Positions 1 through 8,008 of a stretch of DNA of 32,520 nucleotides are shown in pieces. Numbering within the stretch: the stretch's first letter is position 1; each line of letters begins with the position of its first letter. The notes under the pieces were generated by a model, which saw only the letters and a program-made list of their open reading frames with translations, had not been told where the DNA came from and did no database searches. The translations under genes were made by a program, and so were the position numbers. This DNA comes from Pseudomonas sp. GTDB lineage: Bacteria > Pseudomonadota > Gammaproteobacteria > Pseudomonadales > Pseudomonadaceae. The stretch is from the NCBI RefSeq assembly GCF_030147005.1, contig NZ_JASLAW010000243.1, positions 1 through 32,520 of the forward strand. The letters are read 5' to 3'.

Positions 1-90
1 GTGGCGAGGGAGCTTGCTCCCGTTGGGGCGCGAAGCGGCCCCAAAAATGGGACTGCTACGCAGTCCAGCGGGAGCAAGCTCCCTCGCCAC
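1..90. repeat. Composite REP palindrome (REPIN-like)
   Basis: Two 22-base arms (1-22 and 69-90) are exact reverse complements. They carry the GAGGGAGCTTGCTCCC core common in intergenic DNA of the P. fluorescens group. The interior is not random: bases 23-29 pair with 38-44 and bases 50-56 pair with 60-66, so a single strand could fold as a long stem closing two short hairpins. Two inverted REPs around a short spacer is the known REPIN layout. The element may begin before the window edge. Confidence 0.85.
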
Positions 91-123
91 AGGGACCGGT
101 TCTGTCTTAACTGACCGGCATTA

Positions 124-143
124 GGGCAAGCCCGCTCCCACAG
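124..143. repeat. Solitary REP half-element
   Basis: The reverse complement reads CTGTGGGAGCGGGCTTGCCC, the usual form of a single Pseudomonas REP arm. No matching inverted partner is close by, so it looks like a lone or decayed copy beside the composite element at 1-90. Confidence 0.6.
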
Positions 144-300
144 GGGCACAATGTTTGATGCGTTGCGTCAGTCATCGCTGGGTTCCAGGGGGGCTTGGGT
201 AATCCGCATGCCAGGCTCGGCTTCCAAATGGCGTTTGACCACGCGCGCGGCCGTGGCTCGATGCTGCCTAACACCGCAAAAAAGCGCAATCGTGCTGCGG
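144..300 (-). other. Region downstream of eutC with no convincing gene; possible coding remnant
   Basis: No complete gene is seen. On the minus strand one frame is open for about 43 codons and ends with TGA at 170-168. It has a plausible soluble-protein composition (…RVVKRHLEAEPGMRITQ…) but no start codon of its own, and it runs back into eutC in another frame. It could be the eroded 3' end of a displaced gene or chance. A T6 run near 281-286 on the minus strand follows only a weak stem, so I do not call a terminator. Confidence 0.15.
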
Positions 301-1134
301 TCAGTCCGCAGGTGGACTGAGCAGGAAATTGCCTTTCATCAGGTCCGGGTCGTCCGAGTCGAGGGTTTGCAGCTGGGCCTCATCCTTGAGATTGACCCCG
401 GACAGCTGCCGCCGACAGGCCTCGCGCATCAGGTACAGCAGGCGATGGGCCGCCATGCCGTAACTCAGACCTTCCAGGCGCACATTGGAGATGCAGTTGC
501 GATAGGCGTCGGTGAGGCCGACCTTGGGGTTGTAGGTGAAATACAGCCCCAGGCTGTCCGGCGAACTGAGCCCCGGCCGTTCGCCGATCAGGATCACCAC
601 CATTTTGGCGCCGAGCAGTTGGCCGATCTCATCGGCCACGGCTACACGGCCCTGTTCTACCAGGATCACCGGTGACAGCGACCAGCCTTCGGCGTGGGTC
701 TGTTCTTCCAGGCGTGTCAGAAAGGGCGCCGTATGTTTATGCACGGCCAGTGCCGACAGGCCATCGGCCACTACGATCGCCAGGTCCACCCCATCCGGAT
801 GCGCCGCAGCGTAGTCGCGCAAGGTTTGCGCCGAGTCGTCACTCAGCCGGCGCCCAAGGTCCGGGCGTTGCAGGTAGATATGCCGGTCGGCGGCGGCGCT
901 GTGCAGCAACAGGCTGTCGCGGCCGCGTTCAGCGAATTGGCGGCTCAGCCCTTCATGATCGAACGGCAAGTGCACCGCGTCCCGAGCCTGGGCGTGGGCA
1001 AACTGGAAATCCAGTTGCGCGCCAGTGGGAATGCTGGTGCCGGTACGGCCCAGGGCAATGCGCGCCGGGGTCAGGCGGCGCAGTTCCAGCCATGGGTTGT
1101 CAGGCAGGTCGAGTTGCACAGGCGGCTCCTTCAT
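301..1134 (-). CDS. eutC: Ethanolamine ammonia-lyase small subunit EutC
   Basis: This is the small subunit of adenosylcobalamin-dependent ethanolamine ammonia-lyase, which converts ethanolamine to acetaldehyde and ammonia. It partners EutB and contributes to the B12-binding interface. The chosen start (ATG at 1134-1132) gives 277 aa, normal for the family, and forms an ATGA overlap with the eutB stop, so the two are translationally coupled. A longer open frame up to 1233 would lie inside eutB and is unlikely. Recognisable EutC stretches include LRRLTPARIALGRTG near the N-terminus, the DYAAAHPDGVDLAIVVADGLSA segment, VILIGERPGLSSPDSLG and NCISNVRLEGLSYG. It is the last gene of the operon aldehyde dehydrogenase-eat-eutB-eutC. 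No microcompartment or EutA reactivase genes are in the window, consistent with the short Pseudomonas type of pathway. Confidence 0.96.
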   Translation of the reverse strand: MKEPPVQLDLPDNPWLELRRLTPARIALGRTGTSIPTGAQLDFQFAHAQARDAVHLPFDHEGLSRQFAERGRDSLLLHSAAADRHIYLQRPDLGRRLSDDSAQTLRDYAAAHPDGVDLAIVVADGLSALAVHKHTAPFLTRLEEQTHAEGWSLSPVILVEQGRVAVADEIGQLLGAKMVVILIGERPGLSSPDSLGLYFTYNPKVGLTDAYRNCISNVRLEGLSYGMAAHRLLYLMREACRRQLSGVNLKDEAQLQTLDSDDPDLMKGNFLLSPPAD

Positions 1135-2525
1135 CCCAGTTGCGCCAACGCATGGCGAAACGCCGGCGGCAGGCTGTTTCCGAAGCGTACCTTGCCGCCT
1201 TCTTGCGTAAAAATGCCCATTTTCGCCAGCCACTGCTCGAACTCCGGCGCCGGTTTCAAACCCAGTGTCTGGCGGGCGTACAGCGCGTCGTGAAATGAGG
1301 TGGTTTGGTAATTGAGCATGATGTCGTCGGAACCGGGGATGCCCATGATGAAATTGATCCCGGCCACGCCGAGCAGGGTCAGCAGGGTGTCCATGTCGTC
1401 CTGGTCGGCTTCGGCGTGGTTGGTGTAGCAGATGTCGCAGCCCATCGGCACGCCGAGCAACTTGCCGCAGAAGTGGTCTTCGAGACCGGCGCGGATGATC
1501 TGTTTGCCGTTGTATAGGTACTCGGGGCCGATGAAGCCGACCACGGTGTTGACCAGAAACGGTTTGAAGTGCCGAGCCACCGCATAGGCGCGGGTTTCAC
1601 AGGTTTGCTGGTCGACGCCGAAATGCGCGTTGGCCGACAAGGCGCTGCCCTGGCCGGTTTCGAAATACATCAGGTTCTGGCCCAGGGTGCCGCGATTGAG
1701 GCTCAGGCCCGCGTCGTAACCTTCCTGCAGCAGGCTCAGGCTGATGCCGAAGCTGGCGTTGGCCGCTTCGGTACCGGCGATGGATTGGAACACCAGGTCC
1801 AGCGGCACGCCGCGGTTGATCGCCTCGATGGAGGTGGTGACGTGGGTCAGCACGCACGCCTGGGTGGGGATTTCGTAGCGCTGGATGATCGCGTCGAGCA
1901 TTTCCAGCATGGCGCAGATCGAAGCGATGCTGTCGGTGGCCGGGTTGATGCCGATCATCGCGTCGCCGTTGCCATAGAGCAGGCCGTCGAGAATGCTGGC
2001 GGCGATGCCCGCCGGTTCGTCGGTGGGGTGGTTGGGTTGCAGGCGCGTGGACAGACGCCCGCGCAAGCCCAGGGTGCCGCGAAATTGGGTGACCACGCGG
2101 ATCTTCTGCGCCACCAGTACCAGGTCCTGCACGCGCATGATCTTGGACACGGCGGCGGCCATTTCCGGTGTCAGCCCCGGCGCCAATGCGCGCAGAGAGT
2201 GTTCGTCGGCCGCGTCGCTGAGCAGCCAGTCACGCAAGCCGCCGACGGTCAGGTGGCTGACCGTGGCGAAGGCCTGTCTGTCATGGGTGTCGATGATCAG
2301 CCGGGTGACTTCGTCGTCTTCATAGGGAATCAATGCTTCTTCCAGGAAGTGTTTCAACGGGGTATTCGCCAGGGCCATTTGGGCCGCGACCCGTTCGCCA
2401 TCATTTTGTGCAGCCACGCCGGCCAGGAAGTCGCCGGAACGCGCCGGGCTGGCCTTGGCCATCAAGTCCTTGAGGCTGTCGAAGCGGTAGGTGTGTGCAC
2501 CCACCGCGTGGGAAAAACTTGCCAT
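1131..2525 (-). CDS. eutB: Ethanolamine ammonia-lyase large subunit EutB
   Basis: This is the catalytic large subunit of the B12-dependent ethanolamine ammonia-lyase, a radical enzyme with a TIM-barrel core. At 464 aa it is close to the usual 450-465. Family active-site segments are all present: RLQPNHPTDE with Arg161 and Gln163, GDAMIGINPATD with Asn194, YFETGQGSALSANAHFG with Glu289, and MGCDICYTNHAEADQDDMD with Asp364. These align with substrate ligands described for the E. coli enzyme (numbering offset by one or two, from memory). The start at 2525 has a good AAGGAG ribosome site just upstream. It overlaps eutC by four bases and follows the permease gene after 64 bases, so it is cotranscribed with both. 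Confidence 0.97.
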   Translation of the reverse strand: MASFSHAVGAHTYRFDSLKDLMAKASPARSGDFLAGVAAQNDGERVAAQMALANTPLKHFLEEALIPYEDDEVTRLIIDTHDRQAFATVSHLTVGGLRDWLLSDAADEHSLRALAPGLTPEMAAAVSKIMRVQDLVLVAQKIRVVTQFRGTLGLRGRLSTRLQPNHPTDEPAGIAASILDGLLYGNGDAMIGINPATDSIASICAMLEMLDAIIQRYEIPTQACVLTHVTTSIEAINRGVPLDLVFQSIAGTEAANASFGISLSLLQEGYDAGLSLNRGTLGQNLMYFETGQGSALSANAHFGVDQQTCETRAYAVARHFKPFLVNTVVGFIGPEYLYNGKQIIRAGLEDHFCGKLLGVPMGCDICYTNHAEADQDDMDTLLTLLGVAGINFIMGIPGSDDIMLNYQTTSFHDALYARQTLGLKPAPEFEQWLAKMGIFTQEGGKVRFGNSLPPAFRHALAQLG

Positions 2526-2589
2526 ACAGTGTCTCCTTAATGACGCGGGCCCAATGTGGGCAAGACATCCGCGTCGAGGTTTACGGCAG

Positions 2590-4023
2590 TTAGTGCAAGG
2601 CGGCCTCTGCGGCCTGGATCGCCGCGAATTCTTCTTCCGGCGTGCCTGCTACCAAGTGATGCCGGCTGTAGAAAGCAAAGTAAGCAATTAATACTCCATA
2701 GATGATCGCGGCGCCAATGACCACGCGCGGATCGACCAGAAAGCCCGCCACCACGGCCACACAGGCCAGTACCAGCGCCACGCCCGAGGTGAAAATGCCG
2801 CCGGGCGTGCGGTAGGGGCGATCCATTTTGGGGCGACGGATGCGCAGGGTGATGTGGGCGGCCATCATCAACACATAGGAAATGGTCGCGCCGAACACCG
2901 CCACCAGGATCAGCAAATCGCCCTGGCCGGTCAGCGACAGGCCGAAACCGATAATCCCGGGAATCACCAGCGCCAGTACGGGCGCCTTGCTTTTGTTGGT
3001 CTGGGAAAGTTTGCGCGGCAGGTAGCCGGCACGTGATAAGGCAAATATCTGTCGCGAATAGGCATAGATAATCGAGAAAAAGCTCGCGATCAAGCCGGCC
3101 AGGCCCACCAGGTTGACGAAGCTGCCCATCCAGGTCGAACCGCCGTAGGACAACGCCAGGGCTTCCACCAGCGGGTTGCCGGATTTGATCAGTGCGTAAG
3201 TGCCCGCACCGCCCGGCGCGATCACCAGGATCAACAGGGCAAAACTGGTGAGCACCACAATCGCGCCGATCAGCCCGCGTGGCAGGTCGCGCTTGGGGTT
3301 CTTGGTTTCTTCGGCGGCCAGGGGCACACCTTCTACCGCGAGGAAAAACCAGATCGCATAGGGGATCGCGGCCCACACGCCGACGTAGCCGAACGGCAGG
3401 AAGCTGCTGGCGCCCTTGGCGTCGCTCACCGGGATATCCAACAGGTTGGCGACGTTGAAGTGCGGCACCATCGATACCAGGAACACGCCTAGTGCGATGG
3501 CCGCAATGGCGGTAATCACGAACATCAACTTCAAGGCTTCACCCACGCCGAAGATGTGGATGCCGATAAAGATGATGTAGAACGCCAGGTAGATCATCCA
3601 GCCGCCAATGCCGAACAGCGACTCGCAATACGCGCCGATGAACACCGCGATGGCGGCGGGCGCGATGGCGTATTCGATGAGGATCGCCGTGCCCGTGAGG
3701 AACCCGCCCCAAGGGCCGAACGCGCTGCGGGCAAACCCATAGCCACCACCCGCGGTCGGAATCATGGAGGACAGTTCGGCCAGGGAAAAACACATGCACA
3801 GGTACATGGTGGCCATGAGCAATGTGGCGAGGAACATCCCGCCCCAGCCGCCTTGGGCCAGGCCGAAGTTCCAGCCGGCGTAGTCGCCGGAGATAACGTA
3901 GGCGACGCCGAGGCCGACTAACAGCACCCAGCCGGCGGCACCTTTTTTAAGTTCGCGTTGTTGAAAGTATTGGGAATCGACTTTTTCGAAGTCGACGGAA
4001 GATCCAGTCGGTTCGCTAGGCAT
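2590..4023 (-). CDS. eat: Ethanolamine permease (APC superfamily)
   Basis: This is an inner-membrane amino acid/polyamine/organocation (APC) transporter that would import ethanolamine for EutBC. It has about 12 hydrophobic segments, from GWVLLVGLGVAYVISG near the N-terminus to HWRRDHL-free hydrophobic helices ending near residue 460. The AGGWGGMF-like and GGGYGFARSAFGPWGGF loops resemble substrate-site loops of this family. I chose the ATG at 4023 (477 aa) because GGAAGG lies just upstream and the product begins with the hydrophilic MPSEPTGSSVDFEKVDSQYF typical of ethanolamine permeases. The open frame extends 37 codons further up, into the REP region, and that part looks noncoding. Specificity rests on operon position between eutB and the aldehyde dehydrogenase as much as on sequence. 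Confidence 0.93.
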   Translation of the reverse strand: MPSEPTGSSVDFEKVDSQYFQQRELKKGAAGWVLLVGLGVAYVISGDYAGWNFGLAQGGWGGMFLATLLMATMYLCMCFSLAELSSMIPTAGGGYGFARSAFGPWGGFLTGTAILIEYAIAPAAIAVFIGAYCESLFGIGGWMIYLAFYIIFIGIHIFGVGEALKLMFVITAIAAIALGVFLVSMVPHFNVANLLDIPVSDAKGASSFLPFGYVGVWAAIPYAIWFFLAVEGVPLAAEETKNPKRDLPRGLIGAIVVLTSFALLILVIAPGGAGTYALIKSGNPLVEALALSYGGSTWMGSFVNLVGLAGLIASFFSIIYAYSRQIFALSRAGYLPRKLSQTNKSKAPVLALVIPGIIGFGLSLTGQGDLLILVAVFGATISYVLMMAAHITLRIRRPKMDRPYRTPGGIFTSGVALVLACVAVVAGFLVDPRVVIGAAIIYGVLIAYFAFYSRHHLVAGTPEEEFAAIQAAEAALH

Positions 4024-4085
4024 GGGGAAGTACCTTCCATTCTTATTGTTTTGGTCCCGACAAGTTGGCGCCGGGTAATGCAGGC

Positions 4086-4171
4086 GCGAGCCTGCTCGCG
4101 AAAAACTCGAGTGCGCTGCGGGCAGCCAGGCCACCCGCGTTATCGTTAACGCTCTTCGCGAGCAAGCTCGC
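4086..4171. repeat. Second composite REP element between eat and the aldehyde dehydrogenase
   Basis: The arms at 4086-4102 and 4155-4171 are inverted copies of GCGAGCTTGCTCGCGAA with a single mismatch. The interior again holds two small hairpins: GCTGC/GCAGC at 4115-4126 and GCGTTA/TAACGC at 4137-4152. The layout matches the element at 1-90 although the sequence differs. It fills the 173-base gap inside the ethanolamine operon and would be transcribed as a folded mRNA segment between the two genes, where it could affect message stability or relative expression. Confidence 0.8.
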
Positions 4172-4196
4172 TCCTACCGAGGGCGTTGATGTTGGG

Positions 4197-5717
4197 TTAG
4201 AAGAAGCCCAACGGATTAATGTCGTAGCTCACCAGCAAGTTCTTGGTCTGCTGGTAATGGTCCAACATCATTTTGTGCGTCTCACGCCCCACACCGGACT
4301 TCTTGTAACCGCCAAACGCGGCATGCGCCGGGTACAGGTGGTAGCAGTTGGTCCATACGCGGCCGGCCTTGATCGCGCGGCCCATGCGGTAGGCGCGGTT
4401 GATGTCACGGGTCCACAGGCCGGCGCCCAGGCCGAACTCGGTGTCGTTGGCGATCGCCAGGGCTTCGGCTTCGTCCTTGAAGGTGGTGATGCTCACCACC
4501 GGGCCGAAAATTTCTTCCTGGAACACGCGCATTTCGTTGGTGCCCTTGAGCAGGGTTGGCTGGATGTAATAGCCGGTGGCCAGGTCGCCGCTGAGCTTCT
4601 CGACCTTGCCGCCGGTGAGCAGTTGCGCACCTTCGGCCTTGGCGATTTCCAGGTAGGACAGAATCTTGTCGAACTGCTGCTCCGACGCTTGGGCGCCGAC
4701 CATGGTGTCGGTGTCCAGCGGGTCGCCACGTTTGATCGACTCGACTTTCTTCATCACCACTTTCATGAAGTCGTCGTAGATCGACTCCTCCACCAGCGCC
4801 CGTGATGGGCAGGTGCACACTTCGCCCTGATTGAAGAACGCCAGCACCAGGCCTTCGGCAGCTTTTTCGATAAATGCAGGTTCGGCTTTCATGATGTCGG
4901 CGAAGAAGATGTTCGGCGACTTGCCGCCCAGCTCAACGGTGGACGGAATGATGTTCTCGGCCGCCGCATGCATGATGTGCGAGCCCACCGGGGTGGAACC
5001 GGTGAAAGCGATCTTGGCGATGCGCTTGCTGGTGGCCAGGGCTTCGCCGGCTTCTTTGCCGAAACCGTGCACCACGTTCAGTACGCCGGGCGGCAGCAGG
5101 TCACCGATCAGTTCCATCAGCACGCTGATACCCAGCGGCGTCTGCTCGGCCGGCTTGAGCACCACGCAGTTACCGGCGGCCAGGGCCGGGGCGAGTTTCC
5201 AGGCGGCCATCAGCAGCGGGAAGTTCCACGGGATGATCTGGCCGACCACGCCCAGGGGTTCGTGGAAGTGGTAAGCGGCGGTCAGTTCGTTGATTTCGGC
5301 GCTGCTGCCTTCCTGGGCGCGGATGCAGCCGGCAAAGTAGCGGAAGTGGTCGGCGGCCAGCGGGATATCGGCGTTGAGGGTTTCACGCACGGCCTTGCCG
5401 TTGTCCCAGGTTTCGGTGATGGCCAGCAGTTCGAGGTTCTGTTCGATGCGGTCGGCGATTTTCAGCAGTACCAGCGAGCGGTCCTGGGCTGAGGTTTTGC
5501 CCCAGGCGTCAGCGGCGGCGTGGGCGGCGTCCAGCGCCTTGTCGATGTCTTTGGCGGTGGAGCGCGGGAAGTCGGCGATGGGCTTGCCGTTGACCGGCGA
5601 AGTATTGGTGAAGTAATTACCGTCGACCGGCGCAACGAATTCGCCACCGATGTAGTTGCCGTACTTGGCCTTGAACGAAACGATGGCGCCTTCAGTGCCG
5701 GGGTGTGCATAACGCAT
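4197..5717 (-). CDS. NAD-dependent aldehyde dehydrogenase (acetaldehyde oxidation, ExaC-type)
   Basis: This cytoplasmic aldehyde dehydrogenase of 506 aa is expected to oxidise the acetaldehyde made by EutBC to acetate with NAD+. The ALDH superfamily signatures are clear: IIPWNFPLLMAAWKLAPALA (161-180), KPAEQTPL, the FTGSTPVG nucleotide loop (about 238-245), VELGGKSPNI with general base Glu262, and FFNQGEVCTC with nucleophile Cys301. The C-terminus has FGGYKKSGVGRETH. The start at 5717 is supported by an AGGAG site. It is the first gene downstream of a sigma-54 type promoter and leads the catabolic operon. The closest remembered relatives are PA4022 (studied as HdhA/ExaC2) and the ethanol-pathway enzyme ExaC; broader substrate use is possible. 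Confidence 0.92.
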   Translation of the reverse strand: MRYAHPGTEGAIVSFKAKYGNYIGGEFVAPVDGNYFTNTSPVNGKPIADFPRSTAKDIDKALDAAHAAADAWGKTSAQDRSLVLLKIADRIEQNLELLAITETWDNGKAVRETLNADIPLAADHFRYFAGCIRAQEGSSAEINELTAAYHFHEPLGVVGQIIPWNFPLLMAAWKLAPALAAGNCVVLKPAEQTPLGISVLMELIGDLLPPGVLNVVHGFGKEAGEALATSKRIAKIAFTGSTPVGSHIMHAAAENIIPSTVELGGKSPNIFFADIMKAEPAFIEKAAEGLVLAFFNQGEVCTCPSRALVEESIYDDFMKVVMKKVESIKRGDPLDTDTMVGAQASEQQFDKILSYLEIAKAEGAQLLTGGKVEKLSGDLATGYYIQPTLLKGTNEMRVFQEEIFGPVVSITTFKDEAEALAIANDTEFGLGAGLWTRDINRAYRMGRAIKAGRVWTNCYHLYPAHAAFGGYKKSGVGRETHKMMLDHYQQTKNLLVSYDINPLGFF

Positions 5718-5782
5718 GGGGGGTATCTCCTGCTTTTATGTTTATCGGAGTACAGCGCGTCAAAGCGCGTTATAAAACGTAG

Positions 5783-5798
5783 AGCAAAGGCCGGGCCA
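5783..5798 (-). promoter_or_regulatory. Sigma-54 (-24/-12) promoter for the ethanolamine operon
   Basis: Read on the minus strand the bases are TGGCCCGGCCTTTGCT. This matches the RpoN consensus TGGCACG-N4-TTGCW at nearly every position, with the invariant GG (5797-5796) and GC (5785-5784) exactly ten bases apart. It faces the aldehyde dehydrogenase, whose start is about 65 bases downstream, giving a leader of roughly 50-55 nt. The divergent neighbour is a sigma-54 activator, which supports function. Confidence 0.85.
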
Positions 5799-5866
5799 CA
5801 GCCCGTGGGCGCCAGCAAAATCAAGGGGTTGGTTTTGTTAGCGGCACATTACTGTGGCGAAGTCGA

Positions 5867-5912
5867 TACAGCCTGGGTGACAGTGTGTGCCATAACCGGT
5901 ACAGCCTGTGAC
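5867..5912. promoter_or_regulatory. Candidate upstream activator sites for the EatR-like regulator
   Basis: The sequence TACAGCCTG occurs at 5867 and again at 5900, a spacing of 33 bases or about three helical turns, each copy followed by a GTGAC-like tail. The second copy is nearly a dyad: ACCGGT, A, CAG-C-CTG, TG, ACCGGT. The sites lie 70-115 bases upstream of the -24 element, the normal place for enhancer binding by a sigma-54 activator, and before the start of the regulator gene. Assignment to EatR is inference. Confidence 0.5.
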
Positions 5913-5991
5913 CGGTGGGTCGGCCCGGGATTGCAATGGTTGGGTGCCTGGGGGATGCTGGGCGTTCTCATGCAGGGAGAATAATAAGAAC

Positions 5992-7911
5992 ATGCACAAC
6001 GATCATTTCAGTCGTCATGCCCAGCAGGTGATGACCGTCACTCGCGGGCAGCAGGCGCCTCAAGGCCCTGGCAGTGACCCGTCCATCGCCCGTTCCTGGC
6101 TGCGTTGCCTGGAGGACTACCACCTCGACCCTGCGCAGACTATCGCCCCCACCGTGCTTGAACATGGCCGCTTGCTGGAAAGCCGCGAACGCCTGCGCCA
6201 AGTGCTGCACATCGCCGGCAACGAGATGAACAGCCTGCACCAGCAGCTCTCGGGCGCAGGCCACGCGGTGTTGCTTACCGATGCGCGTGGGGTGATCCTC
6301 AACTGCGTCACTGCACCGTCCGAGCGCAAGATCTTCGAACGCGCCGGGCTGTGGCTGGGCGCTGATTGGAGCGAAGCCTGCGAAGGCACCAACGGCATCG
6401 GCACCTGCCTGGTCGAGCGCCAATCCCTGACCATCCACCGTGACGAGCATTTTCGCGGTCGCCATACCGGGCTGACCTGCTCGGCGAGCCCGGTGTTCGA
6501 TCCGCACGGTGAGTTGCTGGCGGTGCTGGATGTGTCGTCGGCCCGCGAGGCCGTGTCGCGCCAGAGCCAGTTTCACACCATGGCATTGGTCAACCTGTCG
6601 GCCAAGATGATTGAAAGTTGCTACTTTTTGCGCCATTTCGAACACCACTGGTTGCTGCGCTTTCACCTGCAGGCCGAGTCGGTCGGGTTGTTCAGTGAAG
6701 GGCTGCTGGCGTTTGACGGCGAGGGGCGCATCTGTGCGCTCAACCAGAGCGCACTGAACCTGTTGGGGCAGCTTCGTGGCGGCTTGTTGGGCCAGCCGGT
6801 GGAAGCGGTGTTCGACTGTTCCCTGGATCAGTTGCTGGGCCGCGCCTGCGCCAACGCCACGGCGAGCTGGCCGTTGCGCACCCGCGATGGCCGGCAGCTG
6901 TTCGCGGCGCTACGCGGGCAACCGCGCCCGGCCCCTGCACCCACCGCCAAGCCCGCTGTTCTCGACCGCGCGCGCTTGCCCGGTGTCTGCCTGGATGACC
7001 CGACGCTGCGACAGGCTTTCAGTCAGTCTGTGCGGGTGTTCGAGCGCGACGTGCCCTTGCTGATCAATGGCGAAACCGGCTCGGGCAAAGAAGCCTTCGC
7101 CAAAGCCGTGCACCTGGCCAGCCAGCGTGCCGACAAAGCGTTCGTTGCCCTCAACTGCGCCGCTATTCCGGAAAACCTGATCGAGAGCGAACTGTTCGGC
7201 TATCGCGGCGGCAGTTTTACCGGCGCGCGCAAGGAGGGCATGCAAGGCAAGCTGCAGCAAGCGGATGGCGGCACCCTGTTCCTCGATGAGATCGGCGACA
7301 TGCCCCTGGCACTGCAGACGCGACTGCTCAGGGTGCTGGAAGACCGCCTGGTGGTGCCTATCGGTGGTGAGCCCCAAGCCGTAAACGTCAGAATTATCAG
7401 CGCGACCCACCGCAATTTGCTGGCCCGGGTAGAGGACGGCGGCTTTCGTGAGGATTTGTATTACCGGCTCAACGGTCTGGAAGTTGCCCTGCCGGCGTTA
7501 CGTGAACGCTGCGACAAATCGCAGTTGTTGGACCTGTTGCTGGCGCAGGAAGCCGCTGACCAAGCGGTGTACCTGGAGCCCGCCGCGCGCGCCGCGTTGT
7601 TGGGGTTTGCCTGGCCGGGTAACGTCCGGCAGTTGCGTACGGTATTACGCACACTGGTCGCGCTGTGCGAAGACGGCACGATCGGGCTGGAAAATTTACC
7701 GCCGATGATTCGTCAGGCCCGTGCCCCTCACCCTCAGCTAAGTGCTTCTTCACTGTCCCCCTTTGAAGAGGCCGAGCGGTCAACCTTGCTGGCCGCTCTG
7801 GAGCAACAGCGCTGGCACATGAGCCATGCGGCAACGCAACTGGGCGTGAGCCGCAATACACTGTATCGAAAGTTGCGGAAGTACGAAATTTCACGAGGCC
7901 CGGTAGTTTAG
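5992..7911 (+). CDS. eatR: Sigma-54-dependent transcriptional activator of ethanolamine catabolism (EatR/AcoR-like)
   Basis: This is an enhancer-binding protein of 639 aa with the AcoR-family layout. A GAF-type sensor domain spans about 60-200 and a PAS-like segment about 230-310. The AAA+ sigma-54 interaction domain spans about 330-570, with Walker A GETGSGKE (360-367), the sigma-54 loop GSFTGA (407-412), Walker B GGTLFLDE (426-433), arginine-finger region FREDLYYRL and WPGNVRQL. A Fis-type helix-turn-helix lies near 606-630. The start ATG at 5992 follows AGGGAG; an in-frame start at 5908 would overlap the regulatory region. It is transcribed divergently from the ethanolamine operon. The P. 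aeruginosa counterpart, PA4021, is published as EatR, acting with RpoN on ethanolamine genes. The loop has Ser in place of the usual Ala of GAFTGA. Confidence 0.92.
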   Translation: MHNDHFSRHAQQVMTVTRGQQAPQGPGSDPSIARSWLRCLEDYHLDPAQTIAPTVLEHGRLLESRERLRQVLHIAGNEMNSLHQQLSGAGHAVLLTDARGVILNCVTAPSERKIFERAGLWLGADWSEACEGTNGIGTCLVERQSLTIHRDEHFRGRHTGLTCSASPVFDPHGELLAVLDVSSAREAVSRQSQFHTMALVNLSAKMIESCYFLRHFEHHWLLRFHLQAESVGLFSEGLLAFDGEGRICALNQSALNLLGQLRGGLLGQPVEAVFDCSLDQLLGRACANATASWPLRTRDGRQLFAALRGQPRPAPAPTAKPAVLDRARLPGVCLDDPTLRQAFSQSVRVFERDVPLLINGETGSGKEAFAKAVHLASQRADKAFVALNCAAIPENLIESELFGYRGGSFTGARKEGMQGKLQQADGGTLFLDEIGDMPLALQTRLLRVLEDRLVVPIGGEPQAVNVRIISATHRNLLARVEDGGFREDLYYRLNGLEVALPALRERCDKSQLLDLLLAQEAADQAVYLEPAARAALLGFAWPGNVRQLRTVLRTLVALCEDGTIGLENLPPMIRQARAPHPQLSASSLSPFEEAERSTLLAALEQQRWHMSHAATQLGVSRNTLYRKLRKYEISRGPVV

Positions 7912-8008
7912 ACTACAAGGGTTTTTAACTTTTCTCTGTGCGTAAGTTAATAAATAACTGGCGCCTGTAAGTTGCCGGATTCGGCAATAATATGTCGATT
8001 TTAAAAGT

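Noticed and set aside
276..300. Terminator after eutC
   Set aside because: A T6 run exists on the minus strand, but the preceding stem has mismatches and only about three or four pairs.
1569..2540. 323-codon plus-strand open frame over eutB
   Set aside because: It lies entirely opposite a well-supported gene, has no ribosome site or family features, and its composition is what the antisense of GC-rich coding DNA produces.
5922..5934. Second sigma-54-like element on the plus strand before the eatR-like gene
   Set aside because: The GG and GC are nine bases apart, not ten, and sigma-54 promoters tolerate this spacing poorly.
7972..7987. Terminator after the eatR-like gene
   Set aside because: TTGCCG-GATT-CGGCAA is a perfect 6-bp hairpin but no T run follows; termination there cannot be supported.
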